The notes under the pieces were generated by a model. It had not been told where the DNA came from, searched no databases, and was given only the letters and a program-made list of their open reading frames with translations. From Oreohelix idahoensis (taxonomy: Eukaryota > Mollusca > Gastropoda > Stylommatophora > Oreohelicidae): DNA of 64,000 nt. Within the stretch, counting starts at the first letter, position 1. Every line of letters starts with the position of its first letter. Where the stretch lies: NCBI GenBank assembly GCA_024509875.1, contig JAMPIV010004248.1, positions 127,001 to 191,000 of the forward strand. The letters run 5' to 3'. Of the stretch, positions 1 through 10,499 are shown in pieces. Position numbers and translations under genes: made by a program.

Positions 1-1119
1 ATCAAAATGCTTTCCTGGTCAAAGATATATCACCCATGATTGATTGATACTTTTGTTATATGGGTTATCTCCCCTGGATATCGAATTTGGCGTATGAATC
101 TAGATTTTGTTGGTCTGTTCCTTGTTGGGCCAGAAACAGATTGTTCTTGCTTAGGTTTATGCAGGAATGTTTATTGTTCGAGTCTTTGTTTACTCTGTGT
201 CTATTTCAGACGATTCGGTCTTATATCGTGATATCTTTGTATGTCTAAGTGGGACTATTTTTCCTTGTACTGAACTTTGGGGTCAGGCAGTTTCTGCGCA
301 TGCGAAGAGGAAAAAGGGTCTTCCGTGATAATGGAGCCTGGTGAATGCCATGTCGGAGACCAGTCCGAAGTTTGTTGATCGCTGTGATCTATTATGGGGA
401 AGAAGATAATTTCTGATATGATTATTAAGTCTATGAGTTCCCCCGTGTTTATTCTGTAACGCCAGGAGAGGGCGTATGTGTTCTGCTAGTGTATTTCCAA
501 TGCCCAGGTAAAAGAACTTTTTACTGAACTTTTCCTTGGTAGGCTTAGATGGGCAGACGTCTACATGATGATTATCTATATCAATATGTCGGGATGACAT
601 GTTACCTAGCAGCACTGAATATGATTGTATGCAGCAGTTATGATGAAAGAAAATGCTGATTCTTGTAGAAACATTTGTGTTCATGAACAAAGCGTTTATT
701 GAAGCTTTACTATGCATCTGTATAGTGAGTAATGCTCACTGGAACCAGAAGCCATTTTGGATCCTATATTTTTTGTCGATCATCGATCAGAGAACAGGGA
801 TGCCCCTTATTATCAGGTGATGATTAAGAGATCACAGTTATAAAGAAAACCCAATACTGGTGGGTTAACATTGTCTTCAGAAATATTTGCTGAACTTTAC
901 CTAAAGGAATCTTCGCTAGAAAAAAGGTTCTGTCTAGGAGTCATGCTTGAACATTATTTATTAACTGACATGATCGGTCAGTAAGGCCTGATGATTATAT
1001 TTATAAACAGTGGAAATCTAAGTGCTTGTCTACGGACGTTCCATTGTAATGTTCTTCAACATGAATGCCAGCTTAAGATTGTAGACCATTGATCAACAGT
1101 ATGATGATATATGTCGACC
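1..1119. other. No gene recognised (left edge)
   Basis: No open frame here resembles a known protein. The longest, on the minus strand at 283-717, has no domain or compositional sign of being real. The right part may be the upstream portion of a degenerate LTR whose better-matching end lies at about 1120-1371, but similarity to the 1,145-bp LTR further right is too weak here to draw a boundary. Confidence 0.5.
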
Positions 1120-1371
1120 TGTTTTCCTGTAACTATACCCGTACTGTCCAAGCGTGTGCGTCCAATTAAACAGTATGAAACGACCACTGTAGTTCCAGCC
1201 ATCCTTGACTTCTACATGTGATTGGAGTGAGTGTCCTGTGTACCTGTAGAACTGTCATCCATTCGCGTCTTAATTATTGATGTTTACACTCACTCATTCC
1301 ATCAGAAATACGCATCTAACAGTACACCTTGTCAGGGCCCCAACAGTCGGTAACCTGACCCATTTAAAGGA
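1120..1371 (+). repeat. Degenerate LTR end related to the 21,072/29,007 LTR
   Basis: By eye this segment follows the last ~200 bases of the LTRs at 21,072-22,216 and 29,007-30,151. In the same order it keeps short blocks such as CATCCTTGA, CATGTGA, CATTCGCGTCTT, ACACTCA and ATCTAACA, separated by diverged sequence. This suggests an old solo LTR or LTR remnant of the same family. The left boundary is not visible and no target duplication could be assigned. An alignment of 1-1400 against the 1,145-bp LTR would settle it. Confidence 0.35.
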
Positions 1372-1785
1372 CATTGTGACTGGACGAGCAATATCACAAA
1401 ATAGCACTTATCGATCATACAACTATTCGTCAACCTGCCTGAGTAAACAGAAAACATTTTGCTCGTCAAAAAAGATCCCCGTTGATACCCAGGAGGAAAG
1501 ATAGAACGAGATGAAGTAACTTATTTTTCAAGAAAGTATCTTTCAAGACGACGCGAGGATACAAAACATGTCCTCTAATTGAACTGTTTTTAATATGGAG
1601 AATATAAGAGATTAATTGTAACGAGTAATCAGAGGAACTATTGATATGTACGAGCTTGAAACATATCATGTTTTTATTCCCAATATGTACTGTTACCATT
1701 GTGTTGGATCAGTATTCTATGGTAATAAATGTTATTGATACTTACTACTTACTCAGTCATTCCTCTTCTATCTTGGGGCGTAGTG
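1372..1785. other. No gene recognised
   Basis: Short open frames on both strands overlap one another and carry no recognisable motif. Nothing else is visible apart from AT-rich sequence. Confidence 0.5.
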
Positions 1786-1922
1786 TTATTGATAAAACAT
1801 TATTGATAAAACATTATTGATAAAACATTATTGATAAAACATTATTGATAAAACATTATTGATAAAACATTATTGATAAAACATTATTGATAAAACATTA
1901 TTGATAAAACATTATTGATAAA
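1786..1922. repeat. 14-bp tandem repeat, about ten copies
   Basis: The unit TGATAAAACATTAT is repeated head to tail about ten times with almost no variation. This is a simple satellite-like array with no coding potential; its homogeneity suggests recent expansion. Confidence 0.9.
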
Positions 1923-1991
1923 AAGCAGAATTACCTATTCACAAGAGGGATGAGAAAGAGTAAACTGAAGAGTGAGTGAGCATTTACACTA

Positions 1992-2275
1992 TTTACTTAC
2001 TTTGTTTTTTCTCGGGTTGAAGAGGGTTGCCAGAGAGAACGCAATACTGTCCTATCGCATGTCTTCAGCCTGACCTGGTTCCAATCTCGGTCCTTCATAG
2101 ATTGTCTAATGTTGTCCTACCAGATGAGGACAGATGTCCTACCATTGAATTATGGGTTGTCCTGGTTGTCGGAATCCCTGGCTCTTGATTTTCCATATTT
2201 GTCATGGTAGCCAATCTTCTTCCATTCTGCAGACATGGCCAAACCATCGTAATTGGGACTGTTCCACATGGGTAT
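1992..2275 (-). mobile_element. LINE 3' fragment, (TAAG)n-tailed family
   Basis: On the minus strand this is a decayed copy of the LINE tail better preserved at 15,117-15,527 and 56,244-56,686. The shared stretch includes the segment coding the motif QLRWFGHVCRMGEDRL, readable here in reverse complement around 2,214-2,270. On the plus strand the copy begins with a TTACTTACTT run, the complement of the family's tail. It is 5'-truncated and no reading frame survives. No clear target duplication was found. Confidence 0.7.
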
Positions 2276-2640
2276 ATATCATATCCTTTACTATACCTCT
2301 CACCTTCATCACATCTACTCCAATCATGCCTTTACTATACCTCTCAGGACATATAACCCAAAAATGTTATCCCTTACACCGCTTACTCCGAGCACACCTA
2401 ATCAGTTCCTCAACTATACCTTTCACCTCCAGCACATTTAATTCAATCATGTCCTCCACCAGACCTCTCACCTTCATCACATCTACTCCAATCATGTCCT
2501 CCACCATACCTCTCACCTTCATCACATCTACTCCAATCATGTCCTTCACCAGATCTCTCCCCTTCATCACATCTACTCCAATTATGTCCTTCACCATGCC
2601 TTTCACCTCTACCACATCTACTCCAATCGTTTCCTTCACT
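2276..2640. repeat. 45-bp minisatellite
   Basis: Imperfect direct repeats of a 45-bp unit containing CACATCTACTCCAATCATG and CCTCTCACCTTCATC. Because 45 is a multiple of three, open frames with 15-residue repeats appear on both strands (2152-2667 plus, 2367-2639 minus). That is expected of the repeat and is not evidence of a gene. The array starts where the LINE fragment to its left ends. Confidence 0.85.
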
Positions 2641-3055
2641 GTACCTCCTTCAGTTCGGTTATATTGAGGAAAACAAGAGTATGCAGTTCCTCCTCTTCCG
2701 TAGAAATAACCTTATCTTCTTTGGCAATTAAAGCTGCATTGTGAATTTCATCACTGTAACCAATTTACATTTCAGGGTATGTTAAATGAACCTGATGTTT
2801 AAATTCTTCTGTAAGATCATCTCTGTATTTCATCCTTAGTGCTATTGGGTCACCAACTCCACAAGTTATAAGTTGAATAGCATCTGTTGTTTCTTGCTGT
2901 GTGCTATAATGAAGACTCTAAAACTAGACGAACAAAAAAATGTGTGACCTTGACGTCAAGGGAAACAATAAAATTAATGTTTAACTGTCATTATGAAACA
3001 CTTTGCGTCCCCTATTTCTGTTGTGGACAAACCATCTGATGTTCAAAAATATAGA
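2641..3055. other. No gene recognised
   Basis: Unassigned AT-rich DNA between the minisatellite and a dinucleotide repeat. No motif or open frame of note. Confidence 0.5.
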
Positions 3056-3075
3056 TTACACACACACACACACAT

Positions 3076-3141
<66 letters not shown>
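3056..3141. repeat. (CA)n(TA)n microsatellite
   Basis: A compound dinucleotide repeat: CA repeats with a few substitutions, followed by an uninterrupted run of about 24 TA units. Open frames reading through it on both strands are artefacts of the repeat. Confidence 0.95.
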
Positions 3142-3144
<3 letters not shown>

Positions 3145-4818
3145 TGTTACGAGTAAAATACATAACATTTGTGTCGATATCGTTAGATGGTTCGACAAGG
3201 CTCCTCGTTTGTTTATTATATGTAGTCCTTGGTAACACAGGAAGCGACGTCATTGCCTCGGGGTGTAGTATGGCAGACGTGAAGGTTTGGATGAGCAAAC
3301 GTAAGAGATCGTCTGCAGGGTCTTCTATGTGTGTAGCTTATGGCGAATGGACGTATGTCTCTGAGCTCATGTAATTTATATAATATTGTGATATATCCCT
3401 ATTATGTACCATCACTAGTGCATCAATATACTTCTGTGAGATGTTTACTGGATTTATTTACAAGGGAGAATGAACTTTGCTATTCACATGAGTCTGAATT
3501 AATAAAACTTTGAAGTCTTTCAAAGGACAGTGTTTGAGCTACGATGGTACAGAGACTTTTCTAAAGACTGCATCTGTAATGCCATAATACATATTGGCTT
3601 GTTTTAAAAAGCATGTGGAGCAGCGATTCAAGTAACATTAAATATATTGTATTCGTGCCACTTCGCCTTGGTGACTTTTTTACGGCATTGATGATGTAGA
3701 TTGTGTGCGGGGTCTTGTGGTTCAACCCTAGCATTCTTCGTAGCCAGAGTAACCAGTCGTTACTCCAAACTATTAACATTCAATATTTAAAATATAAGAA
3801 CCGTGACGCAACAATGTCACAGCATTATTTCGCAGTGTCTACAGTGTCTTGTGGTCGTTGAAAGCCAGGCGGGAGAGGCCCAGGTTATCCGAACTGGTGG
3901 GTCATGTGACTACCGGAAGTCGGGGGAAAAGGGCGCAAAATTAGTCAGTTAGAAGGTAGCGTTTGTCCGGGAAGGACGGTTTTCCCTTATGCCAGCGAGA
4001 TCGCTCTGTGGTTTATATTGTAGACTGTAAACCTGCTTTCGGACCTGGGTGATAATAACGTCGTTAAGTCTAGAGCAGTGTAGGGTCTAGATCGTATTGT
4101 CTACAAGCCGTAGTTTGATAAGATGTTGATGATTTTGAGTGTCATTGTCATAGCTGTGCCGCTCAGGTGAGCGATATTTAAATAAGTCATTTGGTGTATA
4201 GTTTGTACCTTCGTGTATGGAGGTGATAGTTTAAGCTGCTAAGGCAGATTTACAGTGTTTTTTTTTCATTATGTATTTGATGCGTTTGATGGCCTTGTGT
4301 GACCTTATTGTGTGTGTATATTATTAAAGGGAAATACCTGTTAAAGTTCGTACTTGAAAATATGAGCCATGTTTGCAACATTTTACATTATTTGCAGTAC
4401 ATCAATATTTTGATAAAATATAAAATATCAGATTTGAAAAAGTTTTACAATCCAATGGTACGTATTTAGACCATATCTCATTTTGATTGACTGAAAAATA
4501 CGCAGGTTATTAGAACATTTGCAACATAAAACAATGTTCTGATAAAATAATGACTTTCTTGAAAGGAAATGCACAATTTCTAAAGAAAATTTAAAAAATT
4601 ACAAAATCAAAATACGCCTACTTAGAATGTTTTTCTGGCAAATATTTTTGATCTGTTTACATTCACGAGAATATGAATTCATCACTTTTTAATGTTTGTG
4701 CTTTTTTGACGACAATTCCCTGTAGCTCCGCCCCTTAAAAAGTTTTGTAACGTATTGCATAGTTTTAAAGGAAATTGAATTATGATTAATAATACAACAA
4801 ATGAGATGAAACAAAACT
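3142..4818. other. No gene recognised
   Basis: About 1.7 kb without a recognisable coding region. The part near 3,840-4,080 is locally GC-richer than its surroundings, but no terminal repeats or duplication could be matched. The remainder is AT-rich. Confidence 0.45.
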
Positions 4819-5771
4819 TAGTTCAAATATCATCATCATCGTTCCTTTTCGCTCCCTGTGGAACATAGGGCAGAAACAGTTGCTCTCCATCGATTTCTAT
4901 TCTGGGCTGTCTTTTTCATCTGTGCCCAAGTCATTCCATTTCCCTAGCCTCCTCTTCAACAGTTCTTCTCCAAGTTCTCTTTGGCCTCCCCACTCTTCTT
5001 TTCCTCTGTGGGTTCCAGTCGAGGGCAACTCTAGCTATGCTTGATTGTTCTCTTCTGAGTGTAAGTCGTATCCATCCCCACTTGCTTAATGTTTGTATTG
5101 GCTGTTGTCCACATATTTTCCTTAGTTCTATATGTGTTATTACATCTGACCATCGTATACAGAGGAGCCGTCGGAGACATCTATTCACAAATGTCTGTAG
5201 CTTAGAGGTGATACTCTTTGATGTCTCTGAGCCATATAGCAAGACTACTTCACATTTGAGTTAAAGATTCTAATTTTATTCCATCTAGATATAGCTGAGG
5301 AGTTCCATTTTGGTCGAAGGGCATTAAAAGCACATCTGGCATTACTTATCTTTGAGCAGACGTCCCCAGCTGTTCCCCCTCCTTTGTCAATGTTATTCCC
5401 CAGATACTAAAGCTTTCTACTTCTTCAGTGACTTGATCATTGATCTTCATCGAGTCCGTCTGCCTATTACTTATTCTCATTTCCTTTGTTTTATTTACAT
5501 TTATGTGCAGTCCCATCTTTGCTGCTTCTGTTACTAATCTATTTGTTTTCTCCTGCATATCTTGCTATCTGTGTGACAGAAGGCACAAATCATCTGCAAA
5601 GTCTAAATACCCCAGTTGTTTGTTCAATGTTCACTGTGTTCCAGTTTTCTCTTCCTCTGTTGTCTGCCTCATTACTCAGTATATGAATATGAGAAAAATT
5701 GTTGTTGATAGCAGGCATCCATGTCTGACTCCACTTTGTACTGTGAAGGGCTCTGATAGTAGTTCAAATAT
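4819..5771 (-). mobile_element. 5'-truncated RTE-like LINE with target duplication
   Basis: A minus-strand LINE insertion of 929 bp (4,831-5,759) flanked by a 12-bp direct repeat TAGTTCAAATAT at 4,819-4,830 and 5,760-5,771. The 3' end on the minus strand carries a short GAT repeat tail next to the left duplication. Tail, duplication and 5' truncation are the standard products of target-primed reverse transcription. The coding content is the end of the reverse transcriptase plus the C-terminal region. Confidence 0.9.
4831..5759 (-). pseudogene. LINE reverse transcriptase, C-terminal fragment
   Basis: Read on the minus strand, the fragment enters the reverse transcriptase near the GVRxGC block, passes a FADD catalytic motif (FADDLCLLSH, about 5,620) and a region ending NKTKEMRIS. 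It continues to a C-terminal part with LYGSE, NRCLRRLLCIRW and GRPKRTWRR. This order matches the single-ORF protein at 37,338-40,313, so an RTE-like source is likely. Stops and frame changes break it into at least three open pieces (around 5,600, 5,346-5,558 and 4,931-5,242). It is a dead copy. Confidence 0.85.
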
Positions 5772-6985
5772 ACTGGCCCCAAAAAACTGGATTCCTGTCA
5801 CGAGAGCTTAAGAAAATCAGCCATGACCTGAATACTGGCCCTTGTCCTTTAAGAGTTATCAAGAGAGACCTGCTCGATATAAAAATAAGAAAAACAGAAG
5901 GAAACAGCTCTCCACTAGATAGTGATACGTATGTATGTTTGAGAGCGATAATGTTAAATTTGAACGAAAGGACAAAAACGGGATAAAATTAGAACAACGT
6001 TCGTTTGCGAGCGTTAAAGTTCAATGAAAGAGCAAAGACGTAAAAAGAACAAACTGAGAATGATGAGAACAATTATAAAAGACCAAGCATAATAGGATCT
6101 CCTCATCACAGGTACACATCTACATGATCAAATGATTGCCCCCGTGCTTTGTTGATTGTCATGTTAAAAGCCGAAATCACAGAAAACTGATGACGTATCA
6201 AGATGATTAGAAGGCTGATAACGTTTTGCTCTAAACATAAGCGAAGAGGAGAAAACAGGTCCACTTTAACTTTTATTTAGTTTTGTTACGACATTCAGCA
6301 CTCTGACTTTATTTTTATCAAAATGTTAAAGTTTAAAAAATATCATGAAAAGTTGTTGGAGGCTGTTACGTTATGCATTTTACTGCTCAAACGAGACAGT
6401 GTTTATTATTAGTAGTTTGTGCAGTAAAGTTCACCAGTGATAAAAGAGAGGCATGAATGTTGTTGGATAACTGGTGACGAAAAAGAATTTCTAACTGTGG
6501 AGGCCTGATGGCCGGCTGTTTGTATGGAAAATACTTATGTGAAGTGTGGCAAGTTGGAGCCACGGGTAAATAGAGTATGTACCCCAATGTGTTAATCAAA
6601 TGTGTTCTTTAGAGACTGTGTTTCACATTGATGATTATATGGCTGACGGGAGGTATGTGATAATGGAATGTGTCATGAAAGTCAATATGTCTGCATATGG
6701 ATTGGCTGCCCAAGTGATGGGTGTACGTTTAAAGACTGGCGTGCATATGGTGAGGATTATTGTACGATGAGGATTATTATACGATGAGGAATATTCATAA
6801 ATGACGAAACGTGATGTAAAGGCTCCACGTGTTTATTGATTCAGTTTGACTTGCAAGATGGCAGAATTACATCTGATGTCGTTTCCGTTTGTTAATAATA
6901 ATAGGCCCCTACGAGGCAGACGAGGCTAAGCTCTTATAGACTGTTTATTACCAGCCTCGGCCACATCTTCCACGTAAAAGTCAAT
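5772..6985. other. No gene recognised
   Basis: Unassigned DNA with no convincing open frame. A short duplicated phrase ACGATGAGGA occurs near 6,765-6,790. No mobile-element signature was found. Confidence 0.5.
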
Positions 6986-6989
6986 TGGG

Positions 6990-7160
6990 GAACGAACGAA
7001 CGAACGAACGAACGAACGAACTTTATTTTCAAAGGGTTAAGAATTGGGCGCGCAGGCCCGTCTGACATTCTGCCCTTCCTCTCTCTCTCATCATGTATAC
7101 TAATATCCTTTCATCCTCACATTTACTTTAAGCATTATTAAGGCATTTATCATTATAAAA
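6990..7160 (-). mobile_element. LINE 3'-UTR fragment with (TTCG)n tail
   Basis: On the minus strand the segment reads through a conserved-looking 3' UTR into AAAATAAAG and then a run of TTCG units (plus-strand GAACGAACGAAC, about 6,990-7,020). An AATAAA signal followed at once by a simple-repeat tail is typical of CR1/Jockey-type LINE ends. Part of it (AAAGGGTTAAGAATTGGG...) resembles the 3' UTR near 7,600 of the CR1-like element to its right, so it is probably a heavily truncated relative. Confidence 0.6.
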
Positions 7161-7184
7161 GTAATATTACATTTGCAATAATCG

Positions 7185-7480
7185 TCATAATTAAAGTGTT
7201 TTTAAAATAAAATAAAAATAATAAGAAAAAAAAATTAATAATAATAATGAATTTGAAAAATAAATAAATAAATAAATTTTAAAAAATAAATAAATAAATT
7301 TAAAAAAAAAAAAAAAAAAAAAACAATAACAATCGAATTCTTCGTACTGTAAATTAGTGATTTGAGACATATTCAGAGGTATGTTATGAGAACTTGTAAA
7401 ATGTTCATACGGTGTTCAACTGAATGAATCAGGGACTTTTTATTTATTTATTTATTTTTTTTTAATTTTTTTTTTTTAGG
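7185..7480. repeat. A/T-rich low-complexity tracts
   Basis: Runs of AATA, TAAA, poly-A (about 7,300-7,323) and TTTA/poly-T (about 7,438-7,480) with little unique sequence between them. No coding content. Confidence 0.85.
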
Positions 7481-7888
7481 TTCATCAAGATGAGGTGGGT
7501 AAACAGTTACTTTCCATTTTCCTTTCCATTTCCTTTGCGTCCCAAACTCAAGACCAGAATCAGACTAGGTAGATAGTTAGATAGACATATACGAAAGCAA
7601 TTAATTTGCCAAGGGTTGAAAATCGGACACAGTCCCCTCTTGCATTCTTCCATCCTCTTGCTCATCTTTTATTAGTGTTACTCAACGTTCTCCAGCGTAC
7701 TGAAAGTATTAATTTAAGGACAGTGCAACATTACAAGGAAGTATAGCAGCATACGTTAACAGTACCTGATCATAAAATTAAGAATATAAGTTATTAAGAA
7801 TATAATATTAAGAATAAGTATATTGTAATGAAAACTAGATCATCAGAGCCTCCATACAGTATATTAGATAAAAGTACAACACGATCAG

Positions 7889-8323
7889 TTAGGGTGGCAT
7901 ATAATCAGCACTCATAAAGTATTTGAACAGTATACGATTGTATGAGTAAGGACTGTGCGTGTTTTTCAGGTCATTGGGAAGATTGTTCCAAAGATGAGCA
8001 GCTGAGTAAGCCAAACTAGTTTTAAATAGGTCAAGCCTGGGCTTGGGTACCTGTAATTTGTTTAAGCGCTGACTACGTCTGTCATTGTATTTTAAAAGAG
8101 GCCAAAGATACTTTGGAGCATTCTGTGACAGGATTTTGTGAATAAATTTCCCTTTGTTAAAGAGGAAGCGCTTCCTGAGGGGTAATATTTGAAGATAATT
8201 ATATAAATCTATACAATGTGATTGGTGTTTATCAGCAACAAGGCGCATTGCGCGTTTTTGAAGCGAGTGGAGCCTTTTTGTGTTGGAGACAGAACAACCA
8301 TCCCAGATTGTGGAACAATAGTC
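7889..8323 (-). pseudogene. CR1-like ORF2, C-terminal part (after transposon)
   Basis: On the minus strand this continues the ORF2 reading interrupted at 10,500. It includes DYCSTIWDG, LHSLQKRAMRLV and a PLLKYNDRRS region, typical of the domain after the reverse transcriptase in CR1/Jockey-group LINEs. It ends at a stop at 7,889. The DNA transposon insertion separates it from its N-terminal part; the two sides line up in the same frame if TATA is taken as the duplicated target. Confidence 0.85.
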
Positions 8324-8327
8324 TATA

Positions 8328-8349
8328 GCACGTTTCACTAGCTTTGCCC
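8328..8349 (+). repeat. Left terminal inverted repeat
   Basis: Perfect 22-bp inverted match to 10,474-10,495. Identity stops after the GCCC end; beyond it the two sides differ. Confidence 0.95.
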
Positions 8350-8726
8350 AACTTCAAAATGCTATATCTCAGCGAATATATAACGCATATAAGTGAAATT
8401 TTGTGTGTAAATTTGAAATGGTATAGACCCTATGAATTAAATTTTTCATTAAAATGCGGCCATTGGTTTCAATTTTTGTTTCTTTGCGATATAATATAAA
8501 ATCCTACTTGCCAGCACACATCACACACACACATATTGAAATGTCTACAATAAATTATACGACCTCATTTGCACATTTTTGGTTTATCAAGAAATTGGCA
8601 TGATTTTTGCGTGAAATTGCGTGAAATTGCACTTCTTGAACATAAAACAGTTTATTTCCGGTTTTACGCACACATTGTTAATCAGTGGCGTGTCTACAAA
8701 AAGTATTGTGTGGCTAAGTAGGAAAA

Positions 8727-9990
8727 ATGAGTCTGCGAGTACATGTTATGACATTACAGCAAATCACAAATAGGATTTTAAAGTATTTCTGCAATGAAGC
8801 TACTCGAGGAAAACTATATCATTCCATTTCAAACCCACAAAAGAGGACTATTCATGCCTTGGGGATAAGCAAACGATCATTGCACCGCTGGATAGCGACA
8901 TCTGAAATTTGTAATTCCAGTGTTTTACACACGAAAAATATTCCAAGAGTGGTGAATAATTTTGACAGAGAATTGATCCGCAGAGAAATTTGCAATATGT
9001 TTCACAATAATGAGGCAGTGACTTTAAGGAAATTGAAAATTTGATTAAGAAAGAATAATGGCATTGAAATTTCCAAATCTACGCTATGGAGGACTATTAG
9101 GAGTTTGGGATTCACTTTTAGAAAATATGTTGGTGGTAGAAACCTTATTTGTGAGAAGCCTCATATAGTTGCAATGAGAAGCAAATATTTACGCGAGGTC
9201 AGAGAAATGAGAAGAGATTGTTATGATTTTGTGTATTTAGATGAAACTCGGATCAATGCGCACCACAGTAATGAACGAGAATGGCAATCATCTGATGGGA
9301 CAACTAAGAGACTAGTACCAAGCAGCAAAGGACAGCGCCTAATAATTGCACATGCATTATACTGAACTCACATTTGTTTCAAAATCTACAGATAATAGGG
9401 ATTATCATACAGAGATGAATGGCAAGATATTTCAAGATTGGATTGTGAATCATGTACTTCCTTCCTTGGATAGACCGTTGTGTTTGATAATGGACAATGC
9501 TTCATATCACAACGTTGTGGCACCAGAAGATAAAGTTCCTAATTCATCAAGTAATAAAGATGTAATAAAGATTTGGCCGACCAAAAACAGCATTCCATTC
9601 AACGAAATGTCCCTGAAGCCTGAATTACTTGGAATTGTAAAAAAGACACAGCATACAAAGATATTTCACATAGACAAGGCAATCCATGAGCATCGTCACA
9701 GATGTTTAAAATGGCCTCCTTACCATTCTCACTTAAACCCAATAGAACTAGTATGGGCTAAAATTAAGGAACAGGTAGAAACAGAAAATAGAACGTTCAA
9801 ATTAAAAGATGTTGAAATACTTATAAAAGCCGCCATGTCCAATATAGCCAGGGATTATTGGAAGAAATGTGAGAACCATGTGTTACAAGAGGAAGAGGAA
9901 TATTGGAAGAATGATGGTTTGTCCTTCATTCAGCCGAGATTGATTATCAATTTCTCAGAGACATCTGATTATGATTCGGATGAAGTTTAA
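8727..9990 (+). pseudogene. DDE transposase (Tc1/mariner superfamily), broken
   Basis: An N-terminal helix-turn-helix-like region lies at 8,760-8,930 (IHALGISKRSLHRWIA). The catalytic core follows, with YLDETRINAHH (first Asp, about 9,240), LIMDNASYHN (second Asp at 9,493) and PPYHSHLNPIELVW (Glu at 9,745). I count 83 residues between the second Asp and the Glu, against 34 in classical Tc1, close to the DD82E signature of Sailor. An in-frame TGA at 9,042-9,044 and a frame change around 9,350-9,365 break the gene, so this copy cannot make active enzyme. The last 200 residues (9,346-9,990) are intact and end acidic (SDYDSDEV). Confidence 0.9.
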
Positions 9991-10473
9991 TTTCTTTAAA
10001 GATGACCTTACCGTAATTTACAAGCACATTAGAGGAGCAACGTTCCATTATGATATTTATGAACCGCAAAGAGGTGATACCTATTGAAATAATTAGATCA
10101 AGGAAGGACCAGTTTGGTAGCGCATTAAATGTCAATGACAAACAATGTCACGAGTATCTCGCATGCAGATCATTTAAGAAATCAGCTTCAACAGGTATTC
10201 ATATGCAAACGTGATGGCCACATTATTGTAATAGTAGACACGCCTATGCCTAATCAATTCACAGAATCTGTGCATGAAGTGGTAAAATTTCTTTTCTCGA
10301 TACACAATAATTAGTATGCCGACAAAGATCAAAGGATTTCATCCGTTTATGGGAACTAGACAAGATGCACAGATATAAAGTATATATTTGTTGGGTCTAA
10401 CCCAATATAACATCGTATGCAAAAAATGGCATTAATACGTTGGACGGTTAATCAGATAATTACATTTGTTTGA
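9991..10473 (+). other. Transposon 3' non-coding part
   Basis: Between the transposase stop and the right inverted repeat. A 61-codon open frame (10,129-10,314) has no recognisable motif. It may be filler or a relic of cargo; I do not call it a gene. Confidence 0.5.
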
Positions 10474-10495
10474 GGGCAAAGCTAGTGAAACGTGC
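10474..10495 (-). repeat. Right terminal inverted repeat
   Basis: Perfect inverted partner of 8,328-8,349, followed directly by TATA. Confidence 0.95.
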
Positions 10496-10499
10496 TATA

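Larger units (their letters stand above)
8328..10495 (+). mobile_element. Sailor/DD82E-like Tc1-mariner superfamily transposon
   Basis: A 2,168-bp element bounded by perfect 22-bp terminal inverted repeats that begin GCACGTTTCACTAG (8,328-8,349 and, inverted, 10,474-10,495). It is flanked on both sides by TATA (8,324-8,327 and 10,496-10,499). The flanking DNA on both sides is the same CR1-like reverse transcriptase reading. The target could equally be described as TA with the repeats extended by TA; the frame of the interrupted LINE fits better if four bases are shared. It encodes one broken DDE transposase. The large spacing between the second and third catalytic residues points to the Sailor (DD82E) family. 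Confidence 0.9.

Noticed and set aside
283..717. 144-codon minus-strand open frame
   Set aside because: No motif, no supporting neighbours, and ordinary composition for the region; likely chance.
2993..3374. Overlapping plus and minus open frames through the CA/TA repeat
   Set aside because: Open only because the dinucleotide repeat has no stops; low-complexity His-Thr and Ile-Tyr peptides.
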